Source: Sinomicrobium soli (GTDB lineage: Bacteria > Bacteroidota > Bacteroidia > Flavobacteriales > Flavobacteriaceae). Taken from it: a stretch of 64,000 bases of DNA. The position numbers and the translations under genes are program-made. The stretch covers positions 1 through 64,000 of the forward strand of contig NZ_QLNV01000012.1 in assembly GCF_003285545.1 (NCBI RefSeq), given 5' to 3'. The notes under the pieces were generated by a model. The model saw nothing but the letters and a program-made list of their open reading frames with translations. It made no database searches and was not told the DNA's origin. Every line of letters begins with the position of its first letter. Within the stretch, counting starts at the first letter, position 1. This document shows positions 54,440 to 63,177 of the stretch, piece by piece.

Positions 54440-55837
54440 ATGTTTCGAAAACACCTGTTTCTTATAGCACTGCTGATCGGTGCTACATCTCTTGCACAAA
54501 CAAAAGTCGGCTCCCTTTTTACCGATCATATGGTATTACAGCGGGATACGGAGGTTTCTGTATGGGGTACTGACGATCCCGGCACCAGGATCACCCTGTC
54601 CGCAGACTGGGGAGAAAAGAGCTTTGCAATAACCGATGCGAACGGAAAGTGGAAACTGGCCGTAAAGACTGCCGGTGCGGGAGGACCGTACACTATGGAG
54701 ATCAAGGGCTCGGAAAAGATCGTTCTCCGGGATGTCCTTCTCGGAGAGGTATGGCTTTGTTCAGGTCAGTCCAATATGGAAATGCCCATGAAAGGGTTCA
54801 ACGGGCAGCCCATATACGAAAGCAATGACCTGGTGCTCAACAGTACAAACCCGGAACTTCGTCTCTTTGATGTAAAACGGAACATGAGCAACGACCCGGA
54901 AGACAGTTGTGAGGGCAACTGGCAGCAGGCCACCCCCGAAACCGTTTTTAACTTCAGCGCGGTAGCCTATATGTACGGAAGCATGCTGCAGGAAAAGATC
55001 GGTGTCCCGGTAGGGATTATCTGCAGCAGCGTAGGAGGAACAAGAGTGGAAGCCTGGACCAGGAAAGAGATCCTGGCCGATCCGGAACTGGGTGTGGAAG
55101 TAAACATGGGCGACCCTTCTAAAATGGGGAAAAACAATGCCTCGGTACTCTATAATGCCATGATACACCCTCTTATACCATATGGTATCAAAGGCGTTAT
55201 ATGGTACCAGGGGGAATCCAACAGAAACAATGCACAGCAGTACGCGACACTTTTCCCTGCCATGATAAACAGCTGGCGGGAAGAATGGGCACTGGGAGAT
55301 TTTCCCTTCTATTACGTTCAGATAGCACCGTTCGGATACAAACCCGAGGTCAACTCGGCTTACCTGAGGGAAGCACAACTGCACAGCTTACAGCATACTA
55401 CCAATACCGGGATGGCCATCACCATGGATATTGGAGACAAGGGCTCCATTCACCCGCCCCGGAAAAAGGAGGTGGCAAAACGCCTGTTGTACCTGGCCCT
55501 TGCTAAAACCTATGGCTTTGACGGCATATTGTATAGCGGTCCCATTTACAAGTCCATGGAAGTAAAGGGAAATGAGGTGGAACTGAGTTTTGATCATGCC
55601 CCCAATGGCGTATTCAATTTCGGGAAACCCCTTTCCGGCTTTATCATTGCGGGAAAGGACAGGAAGTTTTATCCGGCGGAAGCAAAGATCACAAGGGGTA
55701 AACTTGTGGTTTCCAGCACAGAGGTCCCCCAACCGGTTGCCGTGCGATATGGCTGGACCAATTACCTCGAAGGAAGCCTGTTTAACCTGGCAGAATTACC
55801 GGCTTCATCGTTCCGGACAGATGACTGGGAAAAATAA
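54440..55837 (+). CDS. SGNH-type carbohydrate esterase (sialate O-acetylesterase family)
   Basis: A 465-residue exported esterase (MFRKHLFLIALLIGATSLAQ signal) that would remove acyl groups, probably acetate, from the glycan. An N-terminal beta domain (GSLFTDHMVLQRDTEVSVWG) precedes the SGNH catalytic part. The nucleophile is Ser111 in LCSGQSNMEMPM. The block III element reads VIWYQGESNRNN, and the catalytic His with its acid partner is in DIGDKGSIHPPRKKEVAKRL. SSVGGTRVEAWTRKE is also typical. The 155-base gap after GH88 holds no gene. A terminator follows the gene, so it ends the plus-strand block. It suggests that the substrate is acetylated as well as sulfated, which is inference. Confidence 0.93.
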   Translation: MFRKHLFLIALLIGATSLAQTKVGSLFTDHMVLQRDTEVSVWGTDDPGTRITLSADWGEKSFAITDANGKWKLAVKTAGAGGPYTMEIKGSEKIVLRDVLLGEVWLCSGQSNMEMPMKGFNGQPIYESNDLVLNSTNPELRLFDVKRNMSNDPEDSCEGNWQQATPETVFNFSAVAYMYGSMLQEKIGVPVGIICSSVGGTRVEAWTRKEILADPELGVEVNMGDPSKMGKNNASVLYNAMIHPLIPYGIKGVIWYQGESNRNNAQQYATLFPAMINSWREEWALGDFPFYYVQIAPFGYKPEVNSAYLREAQLHSLQHTTNTGMAITMDIGDKGSIHPPRKKEVAKRLLYLALAKTYGFDGILYSGPIYKSMEVKGNEVELSFDHAPNGVFNFGKPLSGFIIAGKDRKFYPAEAKITRGKLVVSSTEVPQPVAVRYGWTNYLEGSLFNLAELPASSFRTDDWEK

Positions 55838-55846
55838 AGTAAAAGT

Positions 55847-55879
55847 GCCCGGGATATATTCCGGGCGCTCCCTTTTTTT
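55847..55879 (+). terminator. Rho-independent terminator after the SGNH esterase
   Basis: GCCCGG (55847-55852) pairs with CCGGGC (55861-55866) and is followed by GCTCCC and seven T (55873-55879). It lies directly after the esterase stop codon and separates it from the HTCS gene at 56109. The rest of the 271-base gap shows no gene. Confidence 0.75.
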
Positions 55880-56108
55880 CAGGCAGCACCCACAAAATCC
55901 CTTACAGATCACCGTCATTAGTATAATGATCATATCTTCCCGGGCCTTCCGGTTTCACAGACCGGGTTGCTGTAAAATATCAGGTAAACACTATTCTGAA
56001 GATGATATCCCTATGACATTAGCATATCGTTCGCCCCTTACCACCAAGCGCTCTTATACTCTTTATCAATAAGGTATTATTAATTAACTTGGTAATTTAC
56101 TTCAAATA

Positions 56109-59100
56109 ATGAGAATCCGTTATTACATATACCTGGCCATCACGCTGTTCGGCTTTATAAAATACGGTATTGCTCAAGATCCGAAAAACCTTCCAAAAGA
56201 ACTCAAGTTCAGGCACTATACTTCTTCACATGGGCTATCACAAAGATCCGTGATGGCTATAGAGCAGGACAGTAAAGGCTATCTGTGGTTCGGTACGCGG
56301 GACGGGCTTAATAAATTTGACGGAGATAAGTTTACGATCTATAAACACAGTGACGACGATACCACGAGCCTGAGTAACAACAACGTGCATACCATCTATG
56401 AAGATACACGGGGCAACCTGTGGATCGGCACACAAAACGGATTAAACAGGTACCATCCCAAAACAGATAGTTTCATAAGGTATAAGCATTCCAAAAAAGA
56501 TAACAGCATAACGGATAATATCATATGGGGCATTACACAGCTCAACCCGGAATTATTATGGGTAGCGACCAATAACGGTATAAGCCAGATCAACCTCTCC
56601 AACGATATCATAACACGGATATACCAGAAAGAAAACAGCTCCGGATTTCCGGGGGATAACAACAATCGCAGTTTTCTGAAAACCGGGAAAGACAGCTTAT
56701 GGATATGTAATACCACCTATATCAGTATTTACCATCATTCCACGGGCAGTTTTGAATATATAAATTATCCGAAAAAAGAAGACAACGACATACATATCAA
56801 CGGGCGGCCTACCCTGCTCCGGGACCACAACAATACCATCTGGCTGGGCTATGAAGGCGGGCTGGCAATATATGACACTGTACTGCGGATTTTTAAAGAT
56901 GTGGAACTGGAAGGAAAGAAAATCATCGGTGCCCCTGTAAGGAGTATCTGTGAGGACCTTAACGGAAATTTATGGATAGGCAGTTACGATGGTTTGTTTA
57001 TACTGAACAGTGACCGTTCCGGGGCCAGGTATATATCACATGATGAAAACAGGGCTACCAGCCTGAGTCAGAACTCCATATATAAAATCATCAAAGATTC
57101 CAGGGGAGACATGTGGATCGGGACATGGGCCGGGGGTATCAATTATTACAATAAAGACAACGGGGCATTCAGGAACATTTCTTTCGGCAGTGCCAGAAAC
57201 AAACTCAATTACAAGGTGGTAAGCGGTATGGCAGAAGACCGTAGCGGTAACCTATGGATCGGAACAGAAGGAGGAGGGATCAACTTCTACAACCGGGAAA
57301 CCAAAAGATTCAGCTATTACAAGCACGACCCCGGAAACAGGAAGAGCCTGACCGCCAACAATGTAAAGGCCATAATCATAGACAGCAAAGGCTTTATCTG
57401 GGTAGGGATGCACGACGGGGGGGTCAATTTTCTCGACCCGGGGAAAACTCCCTTTGAATTCAAGGAAATAGACTTTCCCGAATCGCATAATATCTCCTTA
57501 AAAGGGTATAAAGTACTTACCCTTCTCGAAGACCGGAATGGTAATATATGGATCGGAACGCTCACGGGCGGACTGATGTACTATAATGTTCAAAGCGGAA
57601 TATTGTCTAAAATAGACGATGATATCAGAACGGTAATGAGTATTGTCCGGACCGGGAATCCGGACCTTCTGCTGGTCGGCGGGTATAACAGCGGACTGAA
57701 GACCATTGATATAAATACCAGGGAGATCAGGAATATCTCTCTCGAAAATACGGACCGAAAAGATACTCCCCTCTACATCAACTGCATTTTTGTAGACAAT
57801 TATAATAATTACTGGATCGGAACAGAAGGGCAGGGATTGTACATGTACGACACCAATATTCACAAGACAAAGGCTTACGGGCTTAAGGAAGGCTTGCCCA
57901 ATGATATCATTTACGGTATCCTTTCCGACGATAACGGGAACTTGTGGATCAGCACGAACAACGGTATCAGCAGACTGAATATAGAATCGGGCAATATCAA
58001 GAACTTCAGCCATGCCGACGGGCTGCAGGGTAACGAATTCAATTACGGTTCGGCGCTCAAAACCCGGAACAACGCATTGTTTTTCGGGGGAACAAACGGG
58101 CTCACCTACTTCAATCCGATCGAAATACGAAAGAATACCTATATCCCTTCCATCGATATCACGAACATCGAGGTAAACAATGTTCCCTATGCCCATATCA
58201 CGGATTCCATCCGTCAGGTAACCCTGAAATACAACGAAAACAATTTCAGCCTGGATTTTACGGCATTGAGCTATATGCAGCCGGAAAAGAATGAATTTGC
58301 CTATATGCTGCAAGGTTTTGACAAGGATTGGAAATACGTCGGAAAACAACGAAAAGCGATCTATACCAACATCCCCAGGGGAAAGTATGTTTTTAAAGTA
58401 AAAGGGGCCAACAACGACGGGGTCTGGAATGAAGAAGGAGACACCCTCCCCATCCGGGTCCTTCCCGCCCCCTGGAAAACCTGGTGGGCCTATTTGCTAT
58501 ATGCCGCCCTGTTGACGGGAATAAGCGTTTATATCAGGAAATTAATCGTATTGAGAATACGCGAAAAAAAGGAAAAAGAAAGACTGGAAGAAATAAACCG
58601 GCTGAAACTGAGATTATTTACGGATGTATCTCACGATTTCCGGACGCCGCTGACCCTCATCACGGGGCCCCTGGAAAAAATGATAAGCCAGAAAGCAGGC
58701 GACCACCGTATAAGACAGCAACACGAGATCATGTACCGGAATGCCCGGATGCTTTTGCAACTGATCAACCAGATCCTGGATTTCAGAAAAAGTGAAGCGG
58801 GAAAACTCACTTTGCAAGCCTCCGAAAACAATATTGTTCCCTTTGTCGGAAATGTCAAGAAATCCTTCGACGCCCTGGCAGAACACAAAAATATTTCGTT
58901 CGATCTTATCTCCGAAAATGAACGCATCCCGGTATGGTTCGACAGGATCAAACTACAGAAGATCCTCTTCAACCTGCTGTCCAATGCATTTAAATATACA
59001 GACAGTGGCAAAAGGGTCTGTATACGTATTTCAACGGAATCAGACCAGCGACAGGCCACATCCGCAGACTTTGTCAGGATAGAGATCATCAATTTCGGAA

Positions 59101-60206
59101 ATGTGATCCCCAGGCATCAGCTCAAATTTATTTTCGAACGTTTCTACCAGCTGGAACACAACAGCAAAGAACCGGGATCGGGTATCGGGCTGGCACTCAC
59201 CAAAAACCTGGTGGACCTCCACAAGGGACAGATAAAAGTGAAGAGTTCCGAATCTCAGGGAACGCGTTTTATCGTGCTGCTCCCCCTGGGCGATAAACAT
59301 CTCGGCAAAGGCGAACGTATTGATGCCCCCCTTCCCCCCGATGAAGACCACACTCCGGTATACGTGGATATTCCAGGGGACTCCCCCGGTGCCATGCCAT
59401 CAGAAACGCCTCCCGTTTCTGCTCCAGGCAAGGATATCCCTGCCCTGTTGATCGTGGAGGACAACAGGGAAGTGAGAGAATTTATCATCGGAATTTTCAG
59501 GGACAGCTACAATATCTATACGGCGGGGCATGGAAAAGAAGCAGTCGGCATTACTCAAAAAAATGTAATAGACCTGATTATAAGTGATGTAAGCATGCCG
59601 GTCATGGACGGATATGAATTGTGCAATACCATAAAAACCACACTGATAACCAGCCATATACCGGTAATACTGCTCACCGCAAAAACTTCCGAAATACACC
59701 AGGAAAAAGGGTTCGATACCGGGGCAGATGCTTATATTACCAAACCCTTCAATGCCAGGTTACTACAAAAAAGGGTAGATAACCTGCTGAAGACAAGGGC
59801 TAACCTGATCAGAAAATTCAGGAATGACATCATCCTGAAACCCAAAAACCTGAAAATTACATCAACCGATGAGACTTTTCTGCAAAAGGCAATCTCGGTG
59901 GTAGAGGAAGGTTATACCGATCAGAATTTCAATACTGCCGCTTTTGTAGCCCGTATGAATATGAGCCGTACCGTACTATACACCAAAATAAAAGCGCTTA
60001 CCGGCCAGAATATTTCCACCTTCATAAGAACCATACGTCTGAAAAAGGCCGCATTACTGATCACACAGACCAAAATGAATATCTCCCAGATCGCTTATGA
60101 AGTAGGTTTTAACGACCTGAAATACTTTCGGAAATGTTTTAAGGAATTCTTTAAGGTCACTCCCTCCGCCTATAAAAGAGACCATGCGGAAACACACAAT
60201 CCATAA
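56109..60206 (+). CDS. Hybrid two-component system regulator (HTCS) 2
   Basis: The second HTCS, 1365 residues, with a signal or anchor (MRIRYYIYLAITLFGFIKYG), propeller blades (LWFGTRDGLNKFDG, LWIGTQNGLNRYHP and others up to about 660), a Y_Y_Y domain near 700-790 (FAYMLQGFDKDWKYVG), one membrane span near 795-815 (WWAYLLYAALLTGISVYI), HisKA with His842 (DVSHDFRTPLTLITG), HATPase (NLLSNAFKYTDSGKR, GSGIGLALTKNL), a receiver with Asp1160 (DLIISDVSMPVMDGYE) and an AraC helix-turn-helix (ISQIAYEVGFNDLKYFRKCF). It has the same length and domain order as HTCS 1 but clearly different sequence, so it may sense another oligosaccharide. It probably drives the plus-strand block next to it. Confidence 0.96.
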   Translation: MRIRYYIYLAITLFGFIKYGIAQDPKNLPKELKFRHYTSSHGLSQRSVMAIEQDSKGYLWFGTRDGLNKFDGDKFTIYKHSDDDTTSLSNNNVHTIYEDTRGNLWIGTQNGLNRYHPKTDSFIRYKHSKKDNSITDNIIWGITQLNPELLWVATNNGISQINLSNDIITRIYQKENSSGFPGDNNNRSFLKTGKDSLWICNTTYISIYHHSTGSFEYINYPKKEDNDIHINGRPTLLRDHNNTIWLGYEGGLAIYDTVLRIFKDVELEGKKIIGAPVRSICEDLNGNLWIGSYDGLFILNSDRSGARYISHDENRATSLSQNSIYKIIKDSRGDMWIGTWAGGINYYNKDNGAFRNISFGSARNKLNYKVVSGMAEDRSGNLWIGTEGGGINFYNRETKRFSYYKHDPGNRKSLTANNVKAIIIDSKGFIWVGMHDGGVNFLDPGKTPFEFKEIDFPESHNISLKGYKVLTLLEDRNGNIWIGTLTGGLMYYNVQSGILSKIDDDIRTVMSIVRTGNPDLLLVGGYNSGLKTIDINTREIRNISLENTDRKDTPLYINCIFVDNYNNYWIGTEGQGLYMYDTNIHKTKAYGLKEGLPNDIIYGILSDDNGNLWISTNNGISRLNIESGNIKNFSHADGLQGNEFNYGSALKTRNNALFFGGTNGLTYFNPIEIRKNTYIPSIDITNIEVNNVPYAHITDSIRQVTLKYNENNFSLDFTALSYMQPEKNEFAYMLQGFDKDWKYVGKQRKAIYTNIPRGKYVFKVKGANNDGVWNEEGDTLPIRVLPAPWKTWWAYLLYAALLTGISVYIRKLIVLRIREKKEKERLEEINRLKLRLFTDVSHDFRTPLTLITGPLEKMISQKAGDHRIRQQHEIMYRNARMLLQLINQILDFRKSEAGKLTLQASENNIVPFVGNVKKSFDALAEHKNISFDLISENERIPVWFDRIKLQKILFNLLSNAFKYTDSGKRVCIRISTESDQRQATSADFVRIEIINFGNVIPRHQLKFIFERFYQLEHNSKEPGSGIGLALTKNLVDLHKGQIKVKSSESQGTRFIVLLPLGDKHLGKGERIDAPLPPDEDHTPVYVDIPGDSPGAMPSETPPVSAPGKDIPALLIVEDNREVREFIIGIFRDSYNIYTAGHGKEAVGITQKNVIDLIISDVSMPVMDGYELCNTIKTTLITSHIPVILLTAKTSEIHQEKGFDTGADAYITKPFNARLLQKRVDNLLKTRANLIRKFRNDIILKPKNLKITSTDETFLQKAISVVEEGYTDQNFNTAAFVARMNMSRTVLYTKIKALTGQNISTFIRTIRLKKAALLITQTKMNISQIAYEVGFNDLKYFRKCFKEFFKVTPSAYKRDHAETHNP

Positions 60207-60264
60207 CAATTCTTAATTAACCCTTTTTAACGTCCATAAGGCCGGTAATTCAGTGAAAAATAAG

Positions 60265-60272
60265 TACCTTTA
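60265..60272 (+). promoter_or_regulatory. Possible -7 element (TACCTTTA) of the aconitase gene
   Basis: TACCTTTA differs from the TAnnTTTG consensus only in the last base and lies 29 bases before the start codon at 60302. No -33 element was recognised. Confidence 0.3.
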
Positions 60273-60301
60273 AGGGAATCACATCATTATTATTTCGCTT
60301 T

Positions 60302-63079
60302 ATGAACAACGATATTTTCAACATCAGGAAAAAACTTCATACACCGGACGGCGAATTCGGTTATTACAGCCTTGCCGAGTTGTCAAAACAGGGGTATGAT
60401 ATTGAAAAAATGCCGTTTTCTATCAGGATTCTCCTGGAAAACGCCCTTCGGAATTATGATGATTTTGCGGTGACCCGGGAAAATATAGAAACCATTCTCC
60501 ACTGGAAACCCGAAGCTTCCGACAAGGATATCCCCTTTAAGCCCGCCCGGGTGCTCATGCAGGACTTTACCGGGGTCCCTGCCGTGGTGGACATTGCTTC
60601 CCTCAGGGCAGAGGTGGCGAGAAAGGGAAAGGACCCGGAAGGTATAAACCCCATGATCCCGGTAGACCTGGTGATCGATCACTCCGTACAGGTCGATTAC
60701 TTCGGGACCGAATACGCCTACCAGGGCAATATGGAAAAGGAATATACCCGGAACAGGGAGAGGTACCAGTTCCTGAAGTGGGCACAGCAGTCCTTCCGTA
60801 ACTTCAGTGTGGTACCCCCGGGAATGGGAATATGCCACCAGGTCAATCTCGAATATCTTTCCAAAGCGGTCATTGAACGCGACGGGGATATTTTTCCCGA
60901 TACCCTGGTAGGTACCGACAGTCATACCCCCATGGTAAACGGTATCGGGGTCGTTGCCTGGGGAGTGGGAGGTATAGAAGCCGAAGCGGCCATCCTCGGG
61001 CAACCGATTTACTTTATCATGCCGGAAGTCATCGGGCTCAGGCTGAGCGGAAAACTGCCCCCGGGCTCTACCGCCACCGATATGGTGCTCACCATCGCCC
61101 AGTTGCTGCGGAATTACGGAGTGGTCGGGAAATTCGTAGAGGTCTTCGGGCCGGGGCTGGACAACCTCTCCGTACCGGACCGGGCCACCATCGGTAATAT
61201 GTCGCCGGAGTTCGGATGTACGGTTACCTATTTCCCCATAGATCACAAGACCCTGGAATATATGCGGCAGACCAACCGGACGGAGAAACAGATAAAACTC
61301 GTAGAAGAATACTGCAAAGCCAACATGCTCTGGCGCGAGGGCTCCGAAAGTATCGAATATACACATGTCCTGGAACTCGACCTCTCTACGGTAGAGCCCA
61401 CAGTGGCAGGGCCCAAGCGGCCGCAGGACAGGATATCCCTCAAAGATTTCAAACCGGCATTTATCAATATGCTTCACAAATCGTTCGGGCGCACCTACCT
61501 CGAACCCGAAGAACAACTGGTGCGATGGGCCGCGGAAGGCGGTGATGCGGAACCCGATGGTTATATCCCGCCCATGCCCCCGGAAACAACCATAGAAGAA
61601 AAAGAGGAAAAGGGAGGTATGAAAGTCGTCTCCGTTACCGTCGGGCAGGAACAGTTTATGCTCTCCGACGGGGCCGTGGTGGTCGCTGCCATTACTTCCT
61701 GTACCAATACGTCCAACCCCTACGTCATGGTTGGCGCCGGACTGGTAGCGCGAAAGGCCCGGGAATTCGGGCTGGATGTAAAACCCTGGGTAAAGACCTC
61801 GCTGGCACCGGGATCGAAGGTGGTTACCGACTACCTGGAAAAAGCCAGCCTCCTGGACGATCTCGAAGCCATGAAATTCCACGTCGTAGGATACGGATGT
61901 ACTTCCTGTATCGGAAATTCCGGGCCACTTCCCGCCCATATCGCCAAAGCAGTGGAAGAACACGACCTGGTGGTAGCCTCGGTATTGTCGGGAAACAGGA
62001 ACTTCGAAGCGCGTATACATCCGCAGATCAAGATGAACTTTCTCATGTCTCCCATGCTGGTGGTAGCCTATGCGATTGCGGGTCGTGTAGACATAGACCT
62101 CATCAACGATCCCATAAGCTACGACCCCAATATGCAGCCGGTTTACCTGAAAGATATATGGCCGGAAGACGACGAGATCCATCAGACCCTGCAGGCCATA
62201 CTGTCGCCGCAGCAATTTGCCGATAACTACGGTAGTATTTTTGACGGTAATCAAATCTGGAGAGACCTGGATATCCCGGCCGAAAAGGTTTACGAATGGG
62301 ACGATACCTCCACCTATATCAAGGAAGCTCCCTTCTTTAAAGACCTCCCTGATCAGCCGCTTCCCGCAGAAGATATCCGTAATGCCCATGCCCTCCTGGT
62401 GCTCGGGGACAGTATAACCACAGACCATATTTCCCCGGCAGGTGCCTTCAGTGAGTTGTCCGCAGCAGGTCAGTACCTGGTAAACCGCGGAGTGGCCAGG
62501 CCCGATTTTAATTCCTACGGGTCCCGGAGAGGAAACGACGAAGTCATGGTGAGAGGTACTTTTGCCAATGTGCGTATCAGGAACAAACTGGCCGAAAAAG
62601 AAGGCGGATATACCAGGTTCCTGCCTACCGGAGAGGAGATGACCGTTTATGATGCCGCTGCAAAATACAGGGAAAGCAATATTCCCCTGGTCGTACTTGC
62701 CGGCAAGGAATACGGAAGCGGTTCGTCAAGAGACTGGGCTGCCAAAGGGACATTCCTCCTGGGGATAAAGGCGGTCATTGCCGAGAGCTATGAGCGCATA
62801 CACCGGAGCAATCTGGTGGGTATGGGAGTGCTCCCCCTCCAGTATTCCGGCACGGATGCAGAAAAGCTGGGACTGACCGGTGAGGAGACCTTCAGTATTT
62901 CCGGTATTGCCGATGACCTTGTTCCGCATAAGGTGGTCGAGGTTTCCGCCACGGGAAAGGACGGGAAACACATCACCTTCAAGGCAGTCGTACGCCTCGA
63001 TTCCAGGATCGAGATCGAGTATTACCGGCACGGAGGTATCCTGCAGTATGTGTTGAGGCAGTTTTTGCATAAATCGTGA
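60302..63079 (+). CDS. acnA: Aconitate hydratase (AcnA type)
   Basis: The citric acid cycle enzyme that isomerises citrate to isocitrate, 925 residues, cytosolic, with a 4Fe-4S cluster. The first Fe-S cysteine is in AITSCTNTSNPYVMVGAG, the other two in YGCTSCIGNSGPL. Other landmarks are GTDSHTPMVNGIGVVAWGVG, LGDSITTDHISPAGAF in the C-terminal swivel domain, YGSRRGNDEVMVRGTFANVR and GKEYGSGSSRDWAAKG. The start MNNDIFNIRKKL is the first methionine and is supported by a promoter-like element. It is a housekeeping gene between the PUL and the next sulfatase; a convergent hairpin ends it. Confidence 0.97.
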   Translation: MNNDIFNIRKKLHTPDGEFGYYSLAELSKQGYDIEKMPFSIRILLENALRNYDDFAVTRENIETILHWKPEASDKDIPFKPARVLMQDFTGVPAVVDIASLRAEVARKGKDPEGINPMIPVDLVIDHSVQVDYFGTEYAYQGNMEKEYTRNRERYQFLKWAQQSFRNFSVVPPGMGICHQVNLEYLSKAVIERDGDIFPDTLVGTDSHTPMVNGIGVVAWGVGGIEAEAAILGQPIYFIMPEVIGLRLSGKLPPGSTATDMVLTIAQLLRNYGVVGKFVEVFGPGLDNLSVPDRATIGNMSPEFGCTVTYFPIDHKTLEYMRQTNRTEKQIKLVEEYCKANMLWREGSESIEYTHVLELDLSTVEPTVAGPKRPQDRISLKDFKPAFINMLHKSFGRTYLEPEEQLVRWAAEGGDAEPDGYIPPMPPETTIEEKEEKGGMKVVSVTVGQEQFMLSDGAVVVAAITSCTNTSNPYVMVGAGLVARKAREFGLDVKPWVKTSLAPGSKVVTDYLEKASLLDDLEAMKFHVVGYGCTSCIGNSGPLPAHIAKAVEEHDLVVASVLSGNRNFEARIHPQIKMNFLMSPMLVVAYAIAGRVDIDLINDPISYDPNMQPVYLKDIWPEDDEIHQTLQAILSPQQFADNYGSIFDGNQIWRDLDIPAEKVYEWDDTSTYIKEAPFFKDLPDQPLPAEDIRNAHALLVLGDSITTDHISPAGAFSELSAAGQYLVNRGVARPDFNSYGSRRGNDEVMVRGTFANVRIRNKLAEKEGGYTRFLPTGEEMTVYDAAAKYRESNIPLVVLAGKEYGSGSSRDWAAKGTFLLGIKAVIAESYERIHRSNLVGMGVLPLQYSGTDAEKLGLTGEETFSISGIADDLVPHKVVEVSATGKDGKHITFKAVVRLDSRIEIEYYRHGGILQYVLRQFLHKS

Positions 63080-63095
63080 TCAGAAAAAACAGGGA

Positions 63096-63136
63096 CAGGG
63101 AGGTATCTGAAATAATATTTTCCAGATACTTCCCTG
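63096..63136. terminator. Bidirectional terminator between acnA and the sulfatase
   Basis: CAGGGAGGTATCTG (63096-63109) pairs with CAGATACTTCCCTG (63123-63136), 14 pairs with one G-T, around a 13-base loop. A short T-run follows on the plus strand (63140-63143) and an A-run (AAAAAA at 63084-63089) precedes it, so it can end transcription from both convergent genes. Confidence 0.75.
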
Positions 63137-63177
63137 CCGTTTTAATACCTCAGTTATATAGGCGCACGTTTGCCTGG

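Noticed and set aside
60383-62428. 681-codon open frame on the minus strand opposite aconitase
   Set aside because: It lies completely inside the acnA gene, its translation has no recognisable domain and a low-complexity look rich in His, Gly and Arg; a by-product of GC-rich codon use in acnA.
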